This document shows, one piece after another, positions 39,595-49,562 of a stretch of 64,000 nucleotides of DNA (within the stretch, counting starts at the first letter, position 1; each line of letters opens with the position of its first letter). This DNA comes from Zygotorulaspora mrakii (lineage: Eukaryota > Ascomycota > Saccharomycetes > Saccharomycetales > Saccharomycetaceae). The notes under the pieces are model-generated. The model saw nothing but the letters and a program-made list of their open reading frames with translations. It was not told the DNA's origin and did no database searches. Made by a program: the position numbers and the translations under genes. The stretch lies in assembly GCF_013402915.1 (NCBI RefSeq), contig NC_050723.1, positions 310,001 to 374,000 of the forward strand, read 5' to 3'.

Positions 39595-40839
39595 TTATTT
39601 CAAAGAGACTAGCTTGACATCGAATGTAAGTTCTGAGTTAGCTGGAATGCCCGGTAGAGCCTGTTTACCGTAAGCATATGGAGCTGGAATAATGATTCTA
39701 CGCTCACCGCCGACGCTCATACCAGCAACACCAATATCCCAGCCCTTAATGACTTCACCATGACCTAGTTTGAAAACAAATGGTTTACCACTTGTGTTTT
39801 TGTCGAAAACCTTTCCGTTTTTTAGCTTACCAATATATCTCATTCCAATTCTTGACCCTTTCTTTGCCTGTTGGCCCTTACCGGCAGTACGATCCTCAAC
39901 AGCAACGCCACCTTCTAAGACTTTGGTCTTAGGTTCCTGCTTTGCTTTCTTTGTTGGGCCTTCTTCTAAATCTTTTTTGAATTCAACTTTTTTAGCCTTC
40001 TTACTCTCCTTGGATTCCTTCTTTGATTTTGTCTTGTTTTCTGGTTCTTCCTGCTCTTCTTGTTCTTCTTCGTCTTCCTGTTTCCTCTTGTTGCTCTTTT
40101 TACCCTTCTTTCTTTGTTCATCTTCTTGAATTAATTCTTCAATTTTGTTTTCAACGTCACTGGCTTCTTCCAAATCATCTAGTTCGTCATCAATTATCTC
40201 ATCTTCATCTGGAGTTAGATCGTATTCATCACTATCGTAGTCCTCCTCGTCTTCATCTTCTTCATCGTCATCGTCAGCGATGGGTGTATCAAATGGGTGT
40301 TGGATGTAGTTACCGCTCAAAGAAATAGAGTAAGAGCCTGTGACAACAAATTGAATATCTTCTTCTGGAGCAATTGTGATATCAATAGCTTGTTGGTATT
40401 GAGTCTTTGGTGACAAGGTTAATAGAACAAATTCTTCAAATTCGTCGTCAACATCATCCTCTGCGTCAACATCTTCATCAGCAAGCTCATCATCAGATTC
40501 GTTTGAGTCCTTCTTAGAATTCTTCTTTTTTGGCTTCTTTTCTTCTTCTTCTTCTTCTTCTTCTTCTTCTTCTTCTTCTTCTTCTTCTTCTTCTTCTTCG
40601 TCATCCATCTCATCCTCATCGTAATCGCCGTTCAGTAGATCGTCTTCATCACCATCAAAATCTGGGTTTCTTTTGACTATTCTTAATGTAGATGGTGTCT
40701 TTTCATCATCGTAAGCCTCTGGGTTTAAAGCTGCCATAGTTAAACGGATGGTTACTGGCATTGTAACATCAATTGCCGGAGTAGGAGAGTAAGGCTCAAC
40801 ATTTAAATGGTAGGTGGCAATTGGTAGTAGTTCTGTCAT
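39595..40839 (-). CDS. FPR3: Nucleolar FKBP-type prolyl isomerase Fpr3/Fpr4
   Basis: The protein is 414 residues (S. cerevisiae Fpr3 about 411). An N-terminal nucleoplasmin-like domain with acidic insertions (about 1-190) is followed by Lys/Glu-rich low complexity (about 190-300). A complete C-terminal FKBP domain (about 310-414) carries [30 protein letters not shown] and [10 protein letters not shown]. The family acts as nucleolar histone chaperone and proline isomerase. An uninterrupted run of 20 GAA codons encodes poly-Glu near residue 81. PAC-like and RRPE elements upstream suit a nucleolar protein. FPR3 and FPR4 are duplicates in S. cerevisiae; this is the single form. Confidence 0.93.
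   Translation of the reverse strand: MTELLPIATYHLNVEPYSPTPAIDVTMPVTIRLTMAALNPEAYDDEKTPSTLRIVKRNPDFDGDEDDLLNGDYDEDEMDDEEEEEEEEEEEEEEEEEEEEKKPKKKNSKKDSNESDDELADEDVDAEDDVDDEFEEFVLLTLSPKTQYQQAIDITIAPEEDIQFVVTGSYSISLSGNYIQHPFDTPIADDDDEEDEDEEDYDSDEYDLTPDEDEIIDDELDDLEEASDVENKIEELIQEDEQRKKGKKSNKRKQEDEEEQEEQEEPENKTKSKKESKESKKAKKVEFKKDLEEGPTKKAKQEPKTKVLEGGVAVEDRTAGKGQQAKKGSRIGMRYIGKLKNGKVFDKNTSGKPFVFKLGHGEVIKGWDIGVAGMSVGGERRIIIPAPYAYGKQALPGIPANSELTFDVKLVSLK
40540..40599. repeat. (GAA)20 trinucleotide microsatellite in FPR3
   Basis: Twenty perfect tandem GAA codons on the coding strand (TTC on plus) encode a 20-residue poly-Glu tract. The lack of GAG interruptions suggests recent expansion. The tract also leaves other frames open, which produces a spurious poly-Lys frame. 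Confidence 0.95.
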
Positions 40840-41293
40840 CTTTGGTTACTTTTTGCTAGTTGCTATATCCCGTTAACCCAAATAAAGCCCTCCAAGTTGT
40901 AGTAGCTCCACTATTGACTTATATATACATTTCTACAATTTCGATGAGATGAGATAGATGCCTTCTGAAAAATTTTCAAATCAGAAATTGCCAAAAGAAA
41001 CGTGTGCACTTTGAAATATTTTGTAAAGGAAGAAAAAGAGAGAACCGGAAGTAATCGTGGCCTCTTGTATGGTTGGCATGTTGGTATTCATTATCTGTAT
41101 GACATGTTCCAACAATCAGGATGAGCCGTAAACTCCTCGTGTCGGGATATACGGAGTGAGAGGAAGGTAGATATGATGTAGATTATTAAACAGAATTCAT
41201 GTTATTTTGTATACAGTTAGTTATAGAGTTTGAAATAGAAAAATGAAAATATTAAGATTCTTAGTCCTACCCCTTTTAACACGACTTAACAGT
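40840..41293. other. Intergenic region between FPR3 and RPL6
   Basis: About 450 bp with the FPR3 promoter on the left (PAC-like and RRPE at 40942-40976) and the RPL6 3' region on the right. No RNA gene is recognised. Confidence 0.5.
40942..40976. promoter_or_regulatory. PAC-like and RRPE elements upstream of FPR3
   Basis: CGATGAGAT at 40942-40950 resembles PAC, and TGAAAAATTTT at 40966-40976 is a full RRPE match, 103-137 bp upstream of the FPR3 start. The pair suggests control with the ribosome-biogenesis regulon. Confidence 0.7.
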
Positions 41294-42159
41294 TTAAAAC
41301 TTCAACAAATGTGGTTTGTCACCGGATTTCAAAGAGAAAGAAGCGGCCAAGTATTGTTTCAACAATGGAGTGTTTTTGATTTCAGCTAAAAGAGCCTTGT
41401 CAACAACTTTTTGGTCTTCAATACGTTCAGCCTTGACCTCTCTGTTTTGTTGTTCTGGGAATAAGTTAGCTTCCTTCTTTTGTTGCTTAGTCAATTTTTC
41501 TCTTGCGAAGTATTCAACGTTGAATTTCTCGACATTGACACCCTTCAAAGAGACCTTGGTAGATGTAGCAATAACGTAACGAGCGTTCACTCTTCTTAAT
41601 GGAACACCGTTAACCTTGAATGGACCAGAAACCAATAGAGTGTTGTCTTCCAAGTGTTTCAAGTAGACAACTCTCTTACCTCTGAAACGACCTGCTAACA
41701 AAATTAAAACAGTACCTGGGACCAAAGAGGCACGTAACTTTTGTGGACGAGAAGTCTTTCTGGTCTTCTTTGGAGCTGCAATGTCTTCAGATGGATACCA
41801 CTTTGGAGCCTATTTTCAAAAGATAATACATCTTGTTAGTAAACTGTGAATTAACAATTTTGCATCAGTGACATTTTAGAGACCCTTCAATATTCAGGCG
41901 GAAGCAATAGTAGTGCCTCTCTGTTTTGCGATCGCTGTACTTCAAGTAAAAGAGCTTCCCCTTATCCTGCAGATGGATCCATATACTTTTACCACCTCCA
42001 GGATGCTGCCTCGTTCATTACTCCTTCTCTATATCTCATTTTTTCCTCCACCACAGTCTTGCATAATATTGGTATGATCAATCAAAGATCGCACTTCCTC
42101 CATTATCAGTGGTCTGTCACTGCTTTAGTATACATGGAACATACTGCTTGGGCACTCAT
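41294..42159 (-). CDS. RPL6: 60S ribosomal protein L6 (eL6), two exons
   Basis: Spliced from exon 1 at 42145-42159 (15 nt, MSAQA) and exon 2 at 41294-41809. The intron (41810-42144) has a GTATGT donor, TACTAAC branch point and TAG acceptor. The protein is 176 residues, the same as S. cerevisiae Rpl6a, with family blocks [29 protein letters not shown] and a C-terminal [14 protein letters not shown]. Codon bias is extreme. An unspliced reading would start at an internal methionine and lose the first 33 residues. The promoter has two Rap1-type sites unusually far upstream, beyond an 11-bp minisatellite. Confidence 0.96.
41810..42144 (-). other. Intron of RPL6
   Basis: A 335-nt spliceosomal intron. 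The donor GTATGT starts at 42144, the branch point TACTAAC lies at 41835-41841, and the acceptor TAG is at 41810-41812. It interrupts the gene after codon 5 in phase 0, a position and length typical of yeast ribosomal-protein introns. Confidence 0.93.
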
Positions 42160-42419
42160 TTCGTTGGTTAGATATGCTTTATTGATTCGAGCTACTTCAA
42201 CGACTAAACTGATTCCGAAGTACTTTCTCAATATCTACGTCTTTTCGCCATAGAATGCATGCTCTCAATGCCCAAACTATTCCAGTATTCACTAACTCGC
42301 GAGCATCTGTCTCTCTGCCTTGCGGTATCGACCACACCAACCGACGGACCCTCCCAGCCCAGCGAAACTGCTTGTCCAGGATGTTGCTGCCTACGCTCAG
42401 GAGGCCACCAGCGCAGAAT

Positions 42420-42573
42420 CCCCTTCCAGCCCCCTTCCAGCCCCCTTCCAGCCCCCTTCCAGCCCCCTTCCAGCCCCCTTCCAGCCCCCTTCCAGCCCCC
42501 TTCCAGCCCCCTTCCAGCCCCCTTCCAGCCCCCTTCCAGCCCCCTTCCAGCCCCCTTCCAGCCCCCTTCCAGC
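42420..42573. repeat. 14 x 11-bp C-rich minisatellite in the RPL6 promoter
   Basis: Fourteen perfect tandem copies of CCCCTTCCAGC are followed by a broken partial copy to about 42579. On the minus strand (sense for RPL6) this gives G5 runs every 11 bp, each with an extra GG, a strong candidate for G-quadruplex formation. The period is not a multiple of three. Perfect identity of all copies implies recent expansion or homogenisation. Confidence 0.97.
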
Positions 42574-42781
42574 CCCTTCGCTCCAGCACGACCAGAAAGA
42601 CGTCGGTCTGCACTCACGTAGACTCAGCTGCTCGTCTGGGACTCGACTCTCATCCTGGAGGGAGCTTCGGTGAACAACCAAAGGCGAAGGTTGCCGTCTT
42701 CGTCTGGGGCCCACCTGGGCATGCTACCTGCCGCCGCGTGTCCGGTTCGGCTCCAGCACTTTGAAAAAAAATGGAAATAAA

Positions 42782-42820
42782 ACACCCGTACATTGTTCCA
42801 TTTCTCAGGGTGCACGGATG
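42782..42820. promoter_or_regulatory. Paired Rap1-type UAS of RPL6
   Basis: ACACCCGTACATT (42782-42794) fits the Rap1 consensus at every position. TGCACGGATG (42811-42820) is the reverse of CATCCGTGCA, the core of the HOMOL1 form of the Rap1 box. Two tandem Rap1 boxes about 20 bp apart are the hallmark of yeast ribosomal-protein promoters. They lie about 620-660 bp upstream of the RPL6 ATG. The next gene, TCB3, ends towards them, so RPL6 is the only sensible target. Confidence 0.75.
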
Positions 42821-43010
42821 CGCTATAATTGGACAGTCATTTGAAATGTCGGATCGTCATCGGAATTATTGGATAATCCATCCAACAAGAGAAAGTAATG
42901 TCGACTTCTGTTAGTTATGTCAGTTCAATACAAATTTTATAACTATGTAGACTGATGCCGGTTGCATCTGAACGTGTTTTAAACGTCTTTTTATCTGTAC
43001 AACAAGGAGT

Positions 43011-46000
43011 TCAAGTATATTGCTCAGGAATTGTTGGGACTGGAGGCACATCTTCGTCTGCTCCATAGTCCAACTTAAAGAGAATACGGCCGTCCGCAAG
43101 TCTCATTGCTATTTGCTCGCCCCTTTGTATTTGAGGATCATTCAACGTGATTTGAGCAATGCCGATCTCTTTATCTTTGGTGAATTTATGGTGAGAAATT
43201 GCTGCGAAAACCAGATTAGCCTCCGGTGAAGCTTTGAAAGAGCATGTTTCATCAAATTTGGCAATCACTTTTTCGTCTGCTTTGACAGTTCTAGTTCTGT
43301 AGATACTTTTCAATCTTCCGCCTTGAGCCAACGAGACCTTAATTTGAATGGCTTTACCTAAGTTCTCTGCGCCAATGATTGTTGCCGTGCCGCGATACGT
43401 TCCGTTTGGCGCCAAGGTGCGGGCAAAGGAGCTGGCCTGTGACACATTTCTCGTGTGTGTATTTTCCTTACTCGTGATTGATGCTGAACGTGCATCCTGA
43501 GGGGATGAATTTGAGTCACCGGCTGGTAACTTTGTCTTAGGGTCCAAATTTTGAACCGTTGCGTACTCATTGTTTGGAACGGTTCTATCGATATCTAAGG
43601 ATGCCTTTGCTTCTGCAAAACCTAAGGATTTACGATGATTTGCGTCAGAAGATCCACGAGTTTCGTATTCGGGCAAGGGAATCGGGTGGCTCGCTTGGCT
43701 CTGCTTTTTCTTTTTCTTGGAACTGTCGTGTCCAAAAGGACTTTTCAAGAATTTTGCACCTTTATCAAAGCCCCTATCCAAACCACTTGTAGCCCGTTCA
43801 AGACCCCCTGTTGCTGCACCAATACCTCCTGTAGCCAAACCCAATCCCACGTTCGAAACACCGGTCACCGTCCCAAGTCCTGCACCTGAAATTGTGTTAA
43901 AGGTTGCCGATGCAAAATTCATTTTTTTGATCTGGTTTGCATTCAGCGGAGGCTTCATATAACAAGCTGTGAAAACACCTTCCATTTTGATCGTTCCTTG
44001 GGTGTCAAGCGGTAATTCCCAGGACTCCTTCTTTTTTGGCTTTATTTTAGAAAGATCCAATGAGACGAATCCTAATGAATCATTGTCACCAGCTCTGTCC
44101 CAATCATACAAACGAATTTCGACATCATTCCTACTTCTTGAAGGGACTGGTATTTTGATTTTTTCATTCCATACAGGTGAAAGCGTTTTCTTCACAATTT
44201 TACTCTTGTGAATTTCCACCCCATCAATAAAAATATAAAAGAATGGATCTGAATACCCATTTCTGTCCATGGACAATAAGTTACTGGCAGAAATTACATT
44301 CAAATCTAAGTAACCTGTATCGAGAACAGTGTCAGATTCAGGAATGCTCTGGGATGATGGCACATACAAGCATGACAATTCGATACTGGAACCACCAAAT
44401 GAAACTTTTGACGAATTTCCATAACTATTTTGTAGCAAATTAAGGGTTTCAAAAGAAGCTTCAGATATAATATGCGAATTTTCTCTTGGAATACGTTTTT
44501 CAGACAGTCTAAAAATAATCTTACTATTTTTCAAGTCCCTAACGAAAAAACTAGTGCTTGTATCCGGCAACTTTCCATTACGACTTCTGGAAGAAGTGAA
44601 TTTTGGGTAGGGAATCTCATCGATATACATTAGTAAAAAACAATTTTTTCTGGCAAAATTAGCTGAGAATAACTCTAAAGATAAAATGCCCGAATTGTGT
44701 CCAATTAATTCTTCAATGCTTAGCCTTTCCTTTTTGGTTAGTGATTTTTCTTCCTCTTCAAATGGATCTTCCACTTCAACTAATTCAAAGTCATTTGGAC
44801 GTTTATCCATCTCATTTTTCCTTTCTACTTGTACTTCCTCAAATTCTTCTCTCTTCTTCTTCAGTTCTTTTTCCTTCTCTTGAACAAGTTCATATTCTTC
44901 AGGAGAATAAACTGGAATGGTTGTGGTGAAAGACAGTGAAACATTGACATAGCTCTCGGAAACTCTCTTTTTGTTATCTACCAATTGAAGTTTGATATTT
45001 TCTTTTGATTTATCAACGCTAACGTGCCTTCCTGTCTCTGGGTTCATTTCAAGAACTTTTGAAAGTGGAATCTCGGCACTGCCGATAACTCTGTCCTTTC
45101 CAATACTTTGGTAGTCATAGGTGCTAACAACAATCTTTTGCTTCGAAGAAGTTATTGGGAAATACAATACCTTGTTAAACATTGGATTTGACTCTGCTGA
45201 AAAGTGGCTGGACTTGTAATCGATATGACCGTTATACACTATCGTAAAATATGGATCAATATCGCCCACACCCGATAAGTCACCAATGACTTTCAGATCC
45301 TTTATGTGTAACCTCAAAAAGCCAATAGCGTCTTGAATAGTATTAGCAGCAGAGAATATACCGGTCATGTTTACTGGTTTCCACTCGGCGTTCATGTATA
45401 TGTCACCTTTTGGAGAACCCTTGACGCTCTGCTGCTCTAATGAGAAAGAAGTCAAGACTTCATCCAAAGAGGCTGAATACTTGGAGAGTAACGGCTTGCT
45501 TGTTGAACGGTCGTTGTAAACCTCTAAAGTTATACGAGAGTCTGCCCTTGAAGGAATAAACAACTCTACTGTTTCTGCCCAAGAGGGCTCATTGATGCGC
45601 TTCAACGTTCTGAATTTCTTTACTTCTTTACCATCCGCAAATAAGGTTGCGCAAGGACTTAATGTTCCAGATGGCATATCTGTTTCGACTAAATTTTTTA
45701 TGTTTTGTAAAGTTAATTTAACAATACCTGCGTCCGAATATTCTTCATCCTCGTCCTCTTCATCTGCGGCGACATCCTCTTGGTCAGACTCATCCGAACT
45801 GGATACACTACTATTGTCGTTGGGCGCTGTGACACCTGTACCTTTGTTTTGATACTTAATCGCATCAGATGATTCGTCAGGTGTTTTTTGAATAACTGGA
45901 AACCAGTGCATAGAGTAGTTCAATCTACCCTTAGTATGAGTTCCGTGCTTTAACTCGGTCGTAAGATCCGTCATGACAGGATCTTGAGTCAGCTGCTTCA

Positions 46001-47705
46001 AATTAACTTCTGCGTTTCCAATTAACGTGTCTTTTCTTGCATCATTAAAATCAAAACAGCTCAAAGTGATCCTTTGATTTAAATCATTCAACAGGATGTA
46101 TTTGGTTTCATTCCACACTGGATCCTTAATATTTGATTTTATCGAGGTAAGCATGTCACTTTGAGCACCGGGCGATGGCTTTTCTGTTTTGAAGTAAATA
46201 TATGGATCCAAAGTATCAGTGATAGAATCAGAGCTTTGTAACTCTTTGGCAGAACTTACTGTTAAAGCCAAAACACCAACGGCATCATTAGCTTGAGAGG
46301 CGATTAATTCCTCAACATCAACATCCAAATGGTGAGGGGCATACAACATTGGACCCACATTAGAATTGATCATTGTCTTAACAAAAGATTTCAGGCCAGG
46401 CAAGAAAGACATCACATCAAGACCCAAGGCATCTCCACCAACAGGTTTCAAAGCAAATTCGATCAATGGGGGTTCTAGTAATTGAACTGAGACCACTTTG
46501 ATGTTGGGGAAAGTTTGACCAAATTTGAGTACAACACGCATTTTACCAGAAACATTTATATCCTCTGTGATAATTGGAAGAGTTTTTGAAATAATACCTT
46601 TACCCAAAGTTACTCCCATTACGACCTTTGGATTGATCATTTGTTTGGCTTCCCTTTGCGTCATATCGGAAACGTCATTTGGAGTAAATGCAAATGACCA
46701 GATCATTTCAGCCACGTCCTTTGCAGCTTTTGTGTTGGACTTGATCTCCTTGATTGCTGGTGCTTTTGAGCCAAGTGTAAATTCTTCCAATGAGATAGCA
46801 TCGATACCATAACCTGGCGCAACGCCCACCAATGATGGATTGACTATATCCAAGACTTGTTGCGATAATACCGGCATATAAATCACCCAGAACTTGGACA
46901 GAAACGAATTCATCCACAGAGTTGTTTCTGACCTATCAGAAAGTGTTTCTTCTATCGCAGTTCTTTTCAAGTCGTCCCTAATACTGCTACCAAATCTACG
47001 GTATTCTGAGCCAAACACGGCGCCAGCACAAAGAAAAATATAACCTAGTAGCCACCAAGACATTCCGATATAACCACAGAGCCAAGCACCGAAGCAGGTC
47101 CCACTAATCAATGCAACATTAGAGTACCAATCATTGTAAAAAGTTTCCAAAATATACGCCTTGATCACTCTAGCATTCGACCCACCTGAAGAGCTCGTTC
47201 CAGATGAATCGAATCCAGCTATTGCCTTCCATGGGAACAATACCTCAGGATTCTCTGACTTGATAGCATCTTCGATCTGAGACTCCTTCAAAGTGTCCAT
47301 CTTACCGGGTGTCGTCATAGAAGTATCGTACTTATTTGGATCTCTTGGGGGGGCCCGCTTAAAATCGTCGGGATGGATTCTTTCTAGTGGAAAGGAGCCC
47401 ACTGATCCTTTCATGTTAGGAGCTGGTAGTTTTTCAGTCTTGCTAGCTTTTGAAGCAACAAAAACATCATCAGCACTTTGCGATTTCTCGTTTTGCTTGT
47501 CGTTTTTCTTGTTGTCTTCGTCATCCTTGAGCGACTCCAGTTTCTTACTAATCTTACTAGAGGACTGGTTGTCTAAAAGGTCTTCGCCATATTCATCCAT
47601 GACCTTATTTGCGAGCCCTTTCTTATCATCCTTCGCGTGCACGTTACCCTTCTTGGGCATGTAAGCCTGATCCTCACGTCCCTGGCCTGGAGACACCTCA
47701 ATCAT
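43011..47705 (-). CDS. TCB3: Tricalbin, ER-plasma membrane tether
   Basis: The protein is 1564 residues (S. cerevisiae Tcb3 about 1545). The N-terminus is charged and disordered. A hydrophobic hairpin at about 193-238 anchors it in the ER. An SMP lipid-transfer domain spans about 260-465. C2-type domains start near residues 475, 660, 792, 1132 and about 1435, with a weaker one near 1010. The 1132 domain keeps the Ca-binding pattern (MDRNGYSDPF and YDWDRAGDNDS). A Gly-rich stretch lies near 1270-1320. Tricalbins curve cortical ER and tether it to the plasma membrane. TCB3 is favoured over TCB1/TCB2 by synteny (YML072C). Confidence 0.93.
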   Translation of the reverse strand: MIEVSPGQGREDQAYMPKKGNVHAKDDKKGLANKVMDEYGEDLLDNQSSSKISKKLESLKDDEDNKKNDKQNEKSQSADDVFVASKASKTEKLPAPNMKGSVGSFPLERIHPDDFKRAPPRDPNKYDTSMTTPGKMDTLKESQIEDAIKSENPEVLFPWKAIAGFDSSGTSSSGGSNARVIKAYILETFYNDWYSNVALISGTCFGAWLCGYIGMSWWLLGYIFLCAGAVFGSEYRRFGSSIRDDLKRTAIEETLSDRSETTLWMNSFLSKFWVIYMPVLSQQVLDIVNPSLVGVAPGYGIDAISLEEFTLGSKAPAIKEIKSNTKAAKDVAEMIWSFAFTPNDVSDMTQREAKQMINPKVVMGVTLGKGIISKTLPIITEDINVSGKMRVVLKFGQTFPNIKVVSVQLLEPPLIEFALKPVGGDALGLDVMSFLPGLKSFVKTMINSNVGPMLYAPHHLDVDVEELIASQANDAVGVLALTVSSAKELQSSDSITDTLDPYIYFKTEKPSPGAQSDMLTSIKSNIKDPVWNETKYILLNDLNQRITLSCFDFNDARKDTLIGNAEVNLKQLTQDPVMTDLTTELKHGTHTKGRLNYSMHWFPVIQKTPDESSDAIKYQNKGTGVTAPNDNSSVSSSDESDQEDVAADEEDEDEEYSDAGIVKLTLQNIKNLVETDMPSGTLSPCATLFADGKEVKKFRTLKRINEPSWAETVELFIPSRADSRITLEVYNDRSTSKPLLSKYSASLDEVLTSFSLEQQSVKGSPKGDIYMNAEWKPVNMTGIFSAANTIQDAIGFLRLHIKDLKVIGDLSGVGDIDPYFTIVYNGHIDYKSSHFSAESNPMFNKVLYFPITSSKQKIVVSTYDYQSIGKDRVIGSAEIPLSKVLEMNPETGRHVSVDKSKENIKLQLVDNKKRVSESYVNVSLSFTTTIPVYSPEEYELVQEKEKELKKKREEFEEVQVERKNEMDKRPNDFELVEVEDPFEEEEKSLTKKERLSIEELIGHNSGILSLELFSANFARKNCFLLMYIDEIPYPKFTSSRSRNGKLPDTSTSFFVRDLKNSKIIFRLSEKRIPRENSHIISEASFETLNLLQNSYGNSSKVSFGGSSIELSCLYVPSSQSIPESDTVLDTGYLDLNVISASNLLSMDRNGYSDPFFYIFIDGVEIHKSKIVKKTLSPVWNEKIKIPVPSRSRNDVEIRLYDWDRAGDNDSLGFVSLDLSKIKPKKKESWELPLDTQGTIKMEGVFTACYMKPPLNANQIKKMNFASATFNTISGAGLGTVTGVSNVGLGLATGGIGAATGGLERATSGLDRGFDKGAKFLKSPFGHDSSKKKKKQSQASHPIPLPEYETRGSSDANHRKSLGFAEAKASLDIDRTVPNNEYATVQNLDPKTKLPAGDSNSSPQDARSASITSKENTHTRNVSQASSFARTLAPNGTYRGTATIIGAENLGKAIQIKVSLAQGGRLKSIYRTRTVKADEKVIAKFDETCSFKASPEANLVFAAISHHKFTKDKEIGIAQITLNDPQIQRGEQIAMRLADGRILFKLDYGADEDVPPVPTIPEQYT

Positions 47706-47948
47706 ATTTCAACAGATTGTTCGATGCTCTTAGCCTTCCAATGACAACCTCACCTTCACTGGTTCTAAATGTCCTTTTGTTTCATTGTATTCTTTATTAG
47801 GGATTCTTTACGAAAATTGTTCTTTGCTGAAAAAGCGACGCCTCAACCTTCTGGAAGGCAAGACCGTAAATAATAGCGTACAAAAAAAACCCTCTACACA
47901 GGTAAGATATCTCTGTTGAAAAATATTCGAATATATACATTATTTGTT

Positions 47949-49271
47949 TCACTGTGAATACTTGATTTGAAGCTCTCGCCTCTTTTCAATGGCATTTTTA
48001 AGTGAATCAACTGTAAAGATATCTGACTCGTAAATTTTATTTAAGAACAATGAGTGATAATTGAAATTCATATCATGTAATCGAAAAGAGCAGTATACTA
48101 GCTGGAGACACACGGATTCATTCAACTTGCCTTGAAGGTTTGCCTCTATAAGGTCTTGCAACAGACAGTTCATACAATTGCTAATGAACTCCAGTATAAA
48201 GGGATTAGTTGGCAATGGCTTGACGTTCGTATTGTCTGCTATGACTTGGTATAGCGGTATAGACAGTGGTTGTGTTTCGAGCTGTATCGTATCAATGAAA
48301 ACGCTGATAGACATGTGTATGTGTTCTCTGAGGACTTCAATTTTCCTTTTAACCATCATTTCGGCAAGTGAATCGTTATTCGCATTTGCGACAATGGAGA
48401 AGCGATCCAATTGACTCTGGATGAACTTGAATCTCATATGCAGATAGACTCGCAGAAGTGTGTCTTTTTTTGGAACGTCGAAAGGTGGTATGGACACCAG
48501 GTAGTTTACAATTTTTTTCAGGGATATCACCGTAACATTGGTGGATAAAAGCTCAACTAGTCCACTCAGCATCGTGGTTTGAGTCTCCTTAGATATATTT
48601 GCACATATGTCTTGAACTATTGAGGAACTGGGAAAATTCAACAGTAGCGATTTTGAATAAGTGTACAGCATGAGGGCTTCTTGATAGTGGCCCGTCTTAA
48701 TGCAAGTTCTTGCTAAGAATGGCAATTCCATGAGACCTGTGATGTTGCTTAAGTTCTCCAGTACCATTGCTAGATTACCGGAAGAATTATGACTATCGCT
48801 CTCTTTCTTAGCCCTTTCCTTCAATCTCTTTACTGCTCTATGAAACTCGTCGTCCTGCTTCTCAGCAGTAGGCTTATCGTCTCCCAGAAAGTCATCCACA
48901 GATGGTGCTGACCTTTCGAAATTTTCCGCTTCTGGCCCATTATTATCTATTTCCCACAGTTGCTCCAGTTCTTTCTGAATTTCCTTTAATTTAGCATTAT
49001 TATTATTGTTCAGCAATATGTTCAGAACCATGTCCTTCCCCCCCACTAATTGATTTTTTAATTGCCTCTCGAATAAAGATATTTGTGCGTCCACCTCGGC
49101 AACATCTTCTGCTATAGTCCCAACCGAAGGCCGTGAGCTAAAGTAATCATCATAGTTCTTAGTGCTAGATTGTAATGATTCCTCGAGTATTTTAAGGCAT
49201 TCCTCTTTCTCTGCCTTACTCAGTGGTTGTCGCTCCACACTACCCAGTACTTCAATCAAAATCACATCCAT
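47949..49271 (-). CDS. COG8: Cog8/Dor1-like subunit of the conserved oligomeric Golgi complex
   Basis: The protein is 440 residues. It has the Dor1-family core NITGLMELPFLARTCIKTGH followed by ALMLYTYSKSLLLNFP (about 178-215), with mostly helical sequence around it. S. cerevisiae Cog8 is about 607 residues, so this one is markedly shorter; no frameshift or second exon that would extend it was found. The COG complex tethers vesicles in retrograde intra-Golgi traffic, and Cog8 belongs to lobe B. Position next to TCB3 matches YML071C. Confidence 0.85.
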   Translation of the reverse strand: MDVILIEVLGSVERQPLSKAEKEECLKILEESLQSSTKNYDDYFSSRPSVGTIAEDVAEVDAQISLFERQLKNQLVGGKDMVLNILLNNNNNAKLKEIQKELEQLWEIDNNGPEAENFERSAPSVDDFLGDDKPTAEKQDDEFHRAVKRLKERAKKESDSHNSSGNLAMVLENLSNITGLMELPFLARTCIKTGHYQEALMLYTYSKSLLLNFPSSSIVQDICANISKETQTTMLSGLVELLSTNVTVISLKKIVNYLVSIPPFDVPKKDTLLRVYLHMRFKFIQSQLDRFSIVANANNDSLAEMMVKRKIEVLREHIHMSISVFIDTIQLETQPLSIPLYQVIADNTNVKPLPTNPFILEFISNCMNCLLQDLIEANLQGKLNESVCLQLVYCSFRLHDMNFNYHSLFLNKIYESDIFTVDSLKNAIEKRRELQIKYSQ

Positions 49272-49562
49272 TACGCCTTAGTATATACACATGCGCGACC
49301 CACTCTATGGTCTAAATATTGAATGAATCAAGCTTCAGCTACCTGTCTGAACCTTATGTGTGTTGTGAATTAAGTTTATAATTTGCGTATAGAATGACTG
49401 ACAGGTAGTTTTTCAGTTTTGCAACATGATGAATAGCTTTACAACCAGTTAATAAGAAACTCCCCTTCTTGTTGCACACTAATCGTACCAGTACATTTAA
49501 TTTGGAAAGAACTTATTCAGAGCGGTGTTTTCCATTCGATTCGAGGGTACTTTTGCGCTATC

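Larger units (their letters stand above)
42160..43010. other. RPL6 upstream region and TCB3 3' flank
   Basis: This 850-bp stretch holds the RPL6 promoter: from the gene outward, a unique leader region, the 11-bp minisatellite (42420-42573), about 200 bp of GC-rich DNA, then two Rap1-type sites (42782-42820). The many 60-170-codon frames here arise because an 11-bp repeat leaves all frames open; none is a gene. Confidence 0.75.

Noticed and set aside
40419..40619. Frame with a long poly-Lys tract
   Set aside because: It is the off-frame reading of the (GAA)20 run within FPR3.
41294..41725. RPL6 as a 143-residue single-exon gene
   Set aside because: The conserved N-terminal 33 residues are recovered by splicing with a perfect donor, branch point and acceptor, giving the family length of 176.
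42197..42815. Overlapping open frames of 60-170 codons on both strands (Pro/Ala/Phe-rich or Gly/Trp-rich repeats)
   Set aside because: They are translations of the 11-bp minisatellite. Its period is not a multiple of three, so all frames stay open. No coding signal lies outside the repeat.
43358..43962. Antisense frames over TCB3 and other long genes
   Set aside because: They mirror the coding strand of well-identified proteins and show no homology of their own.
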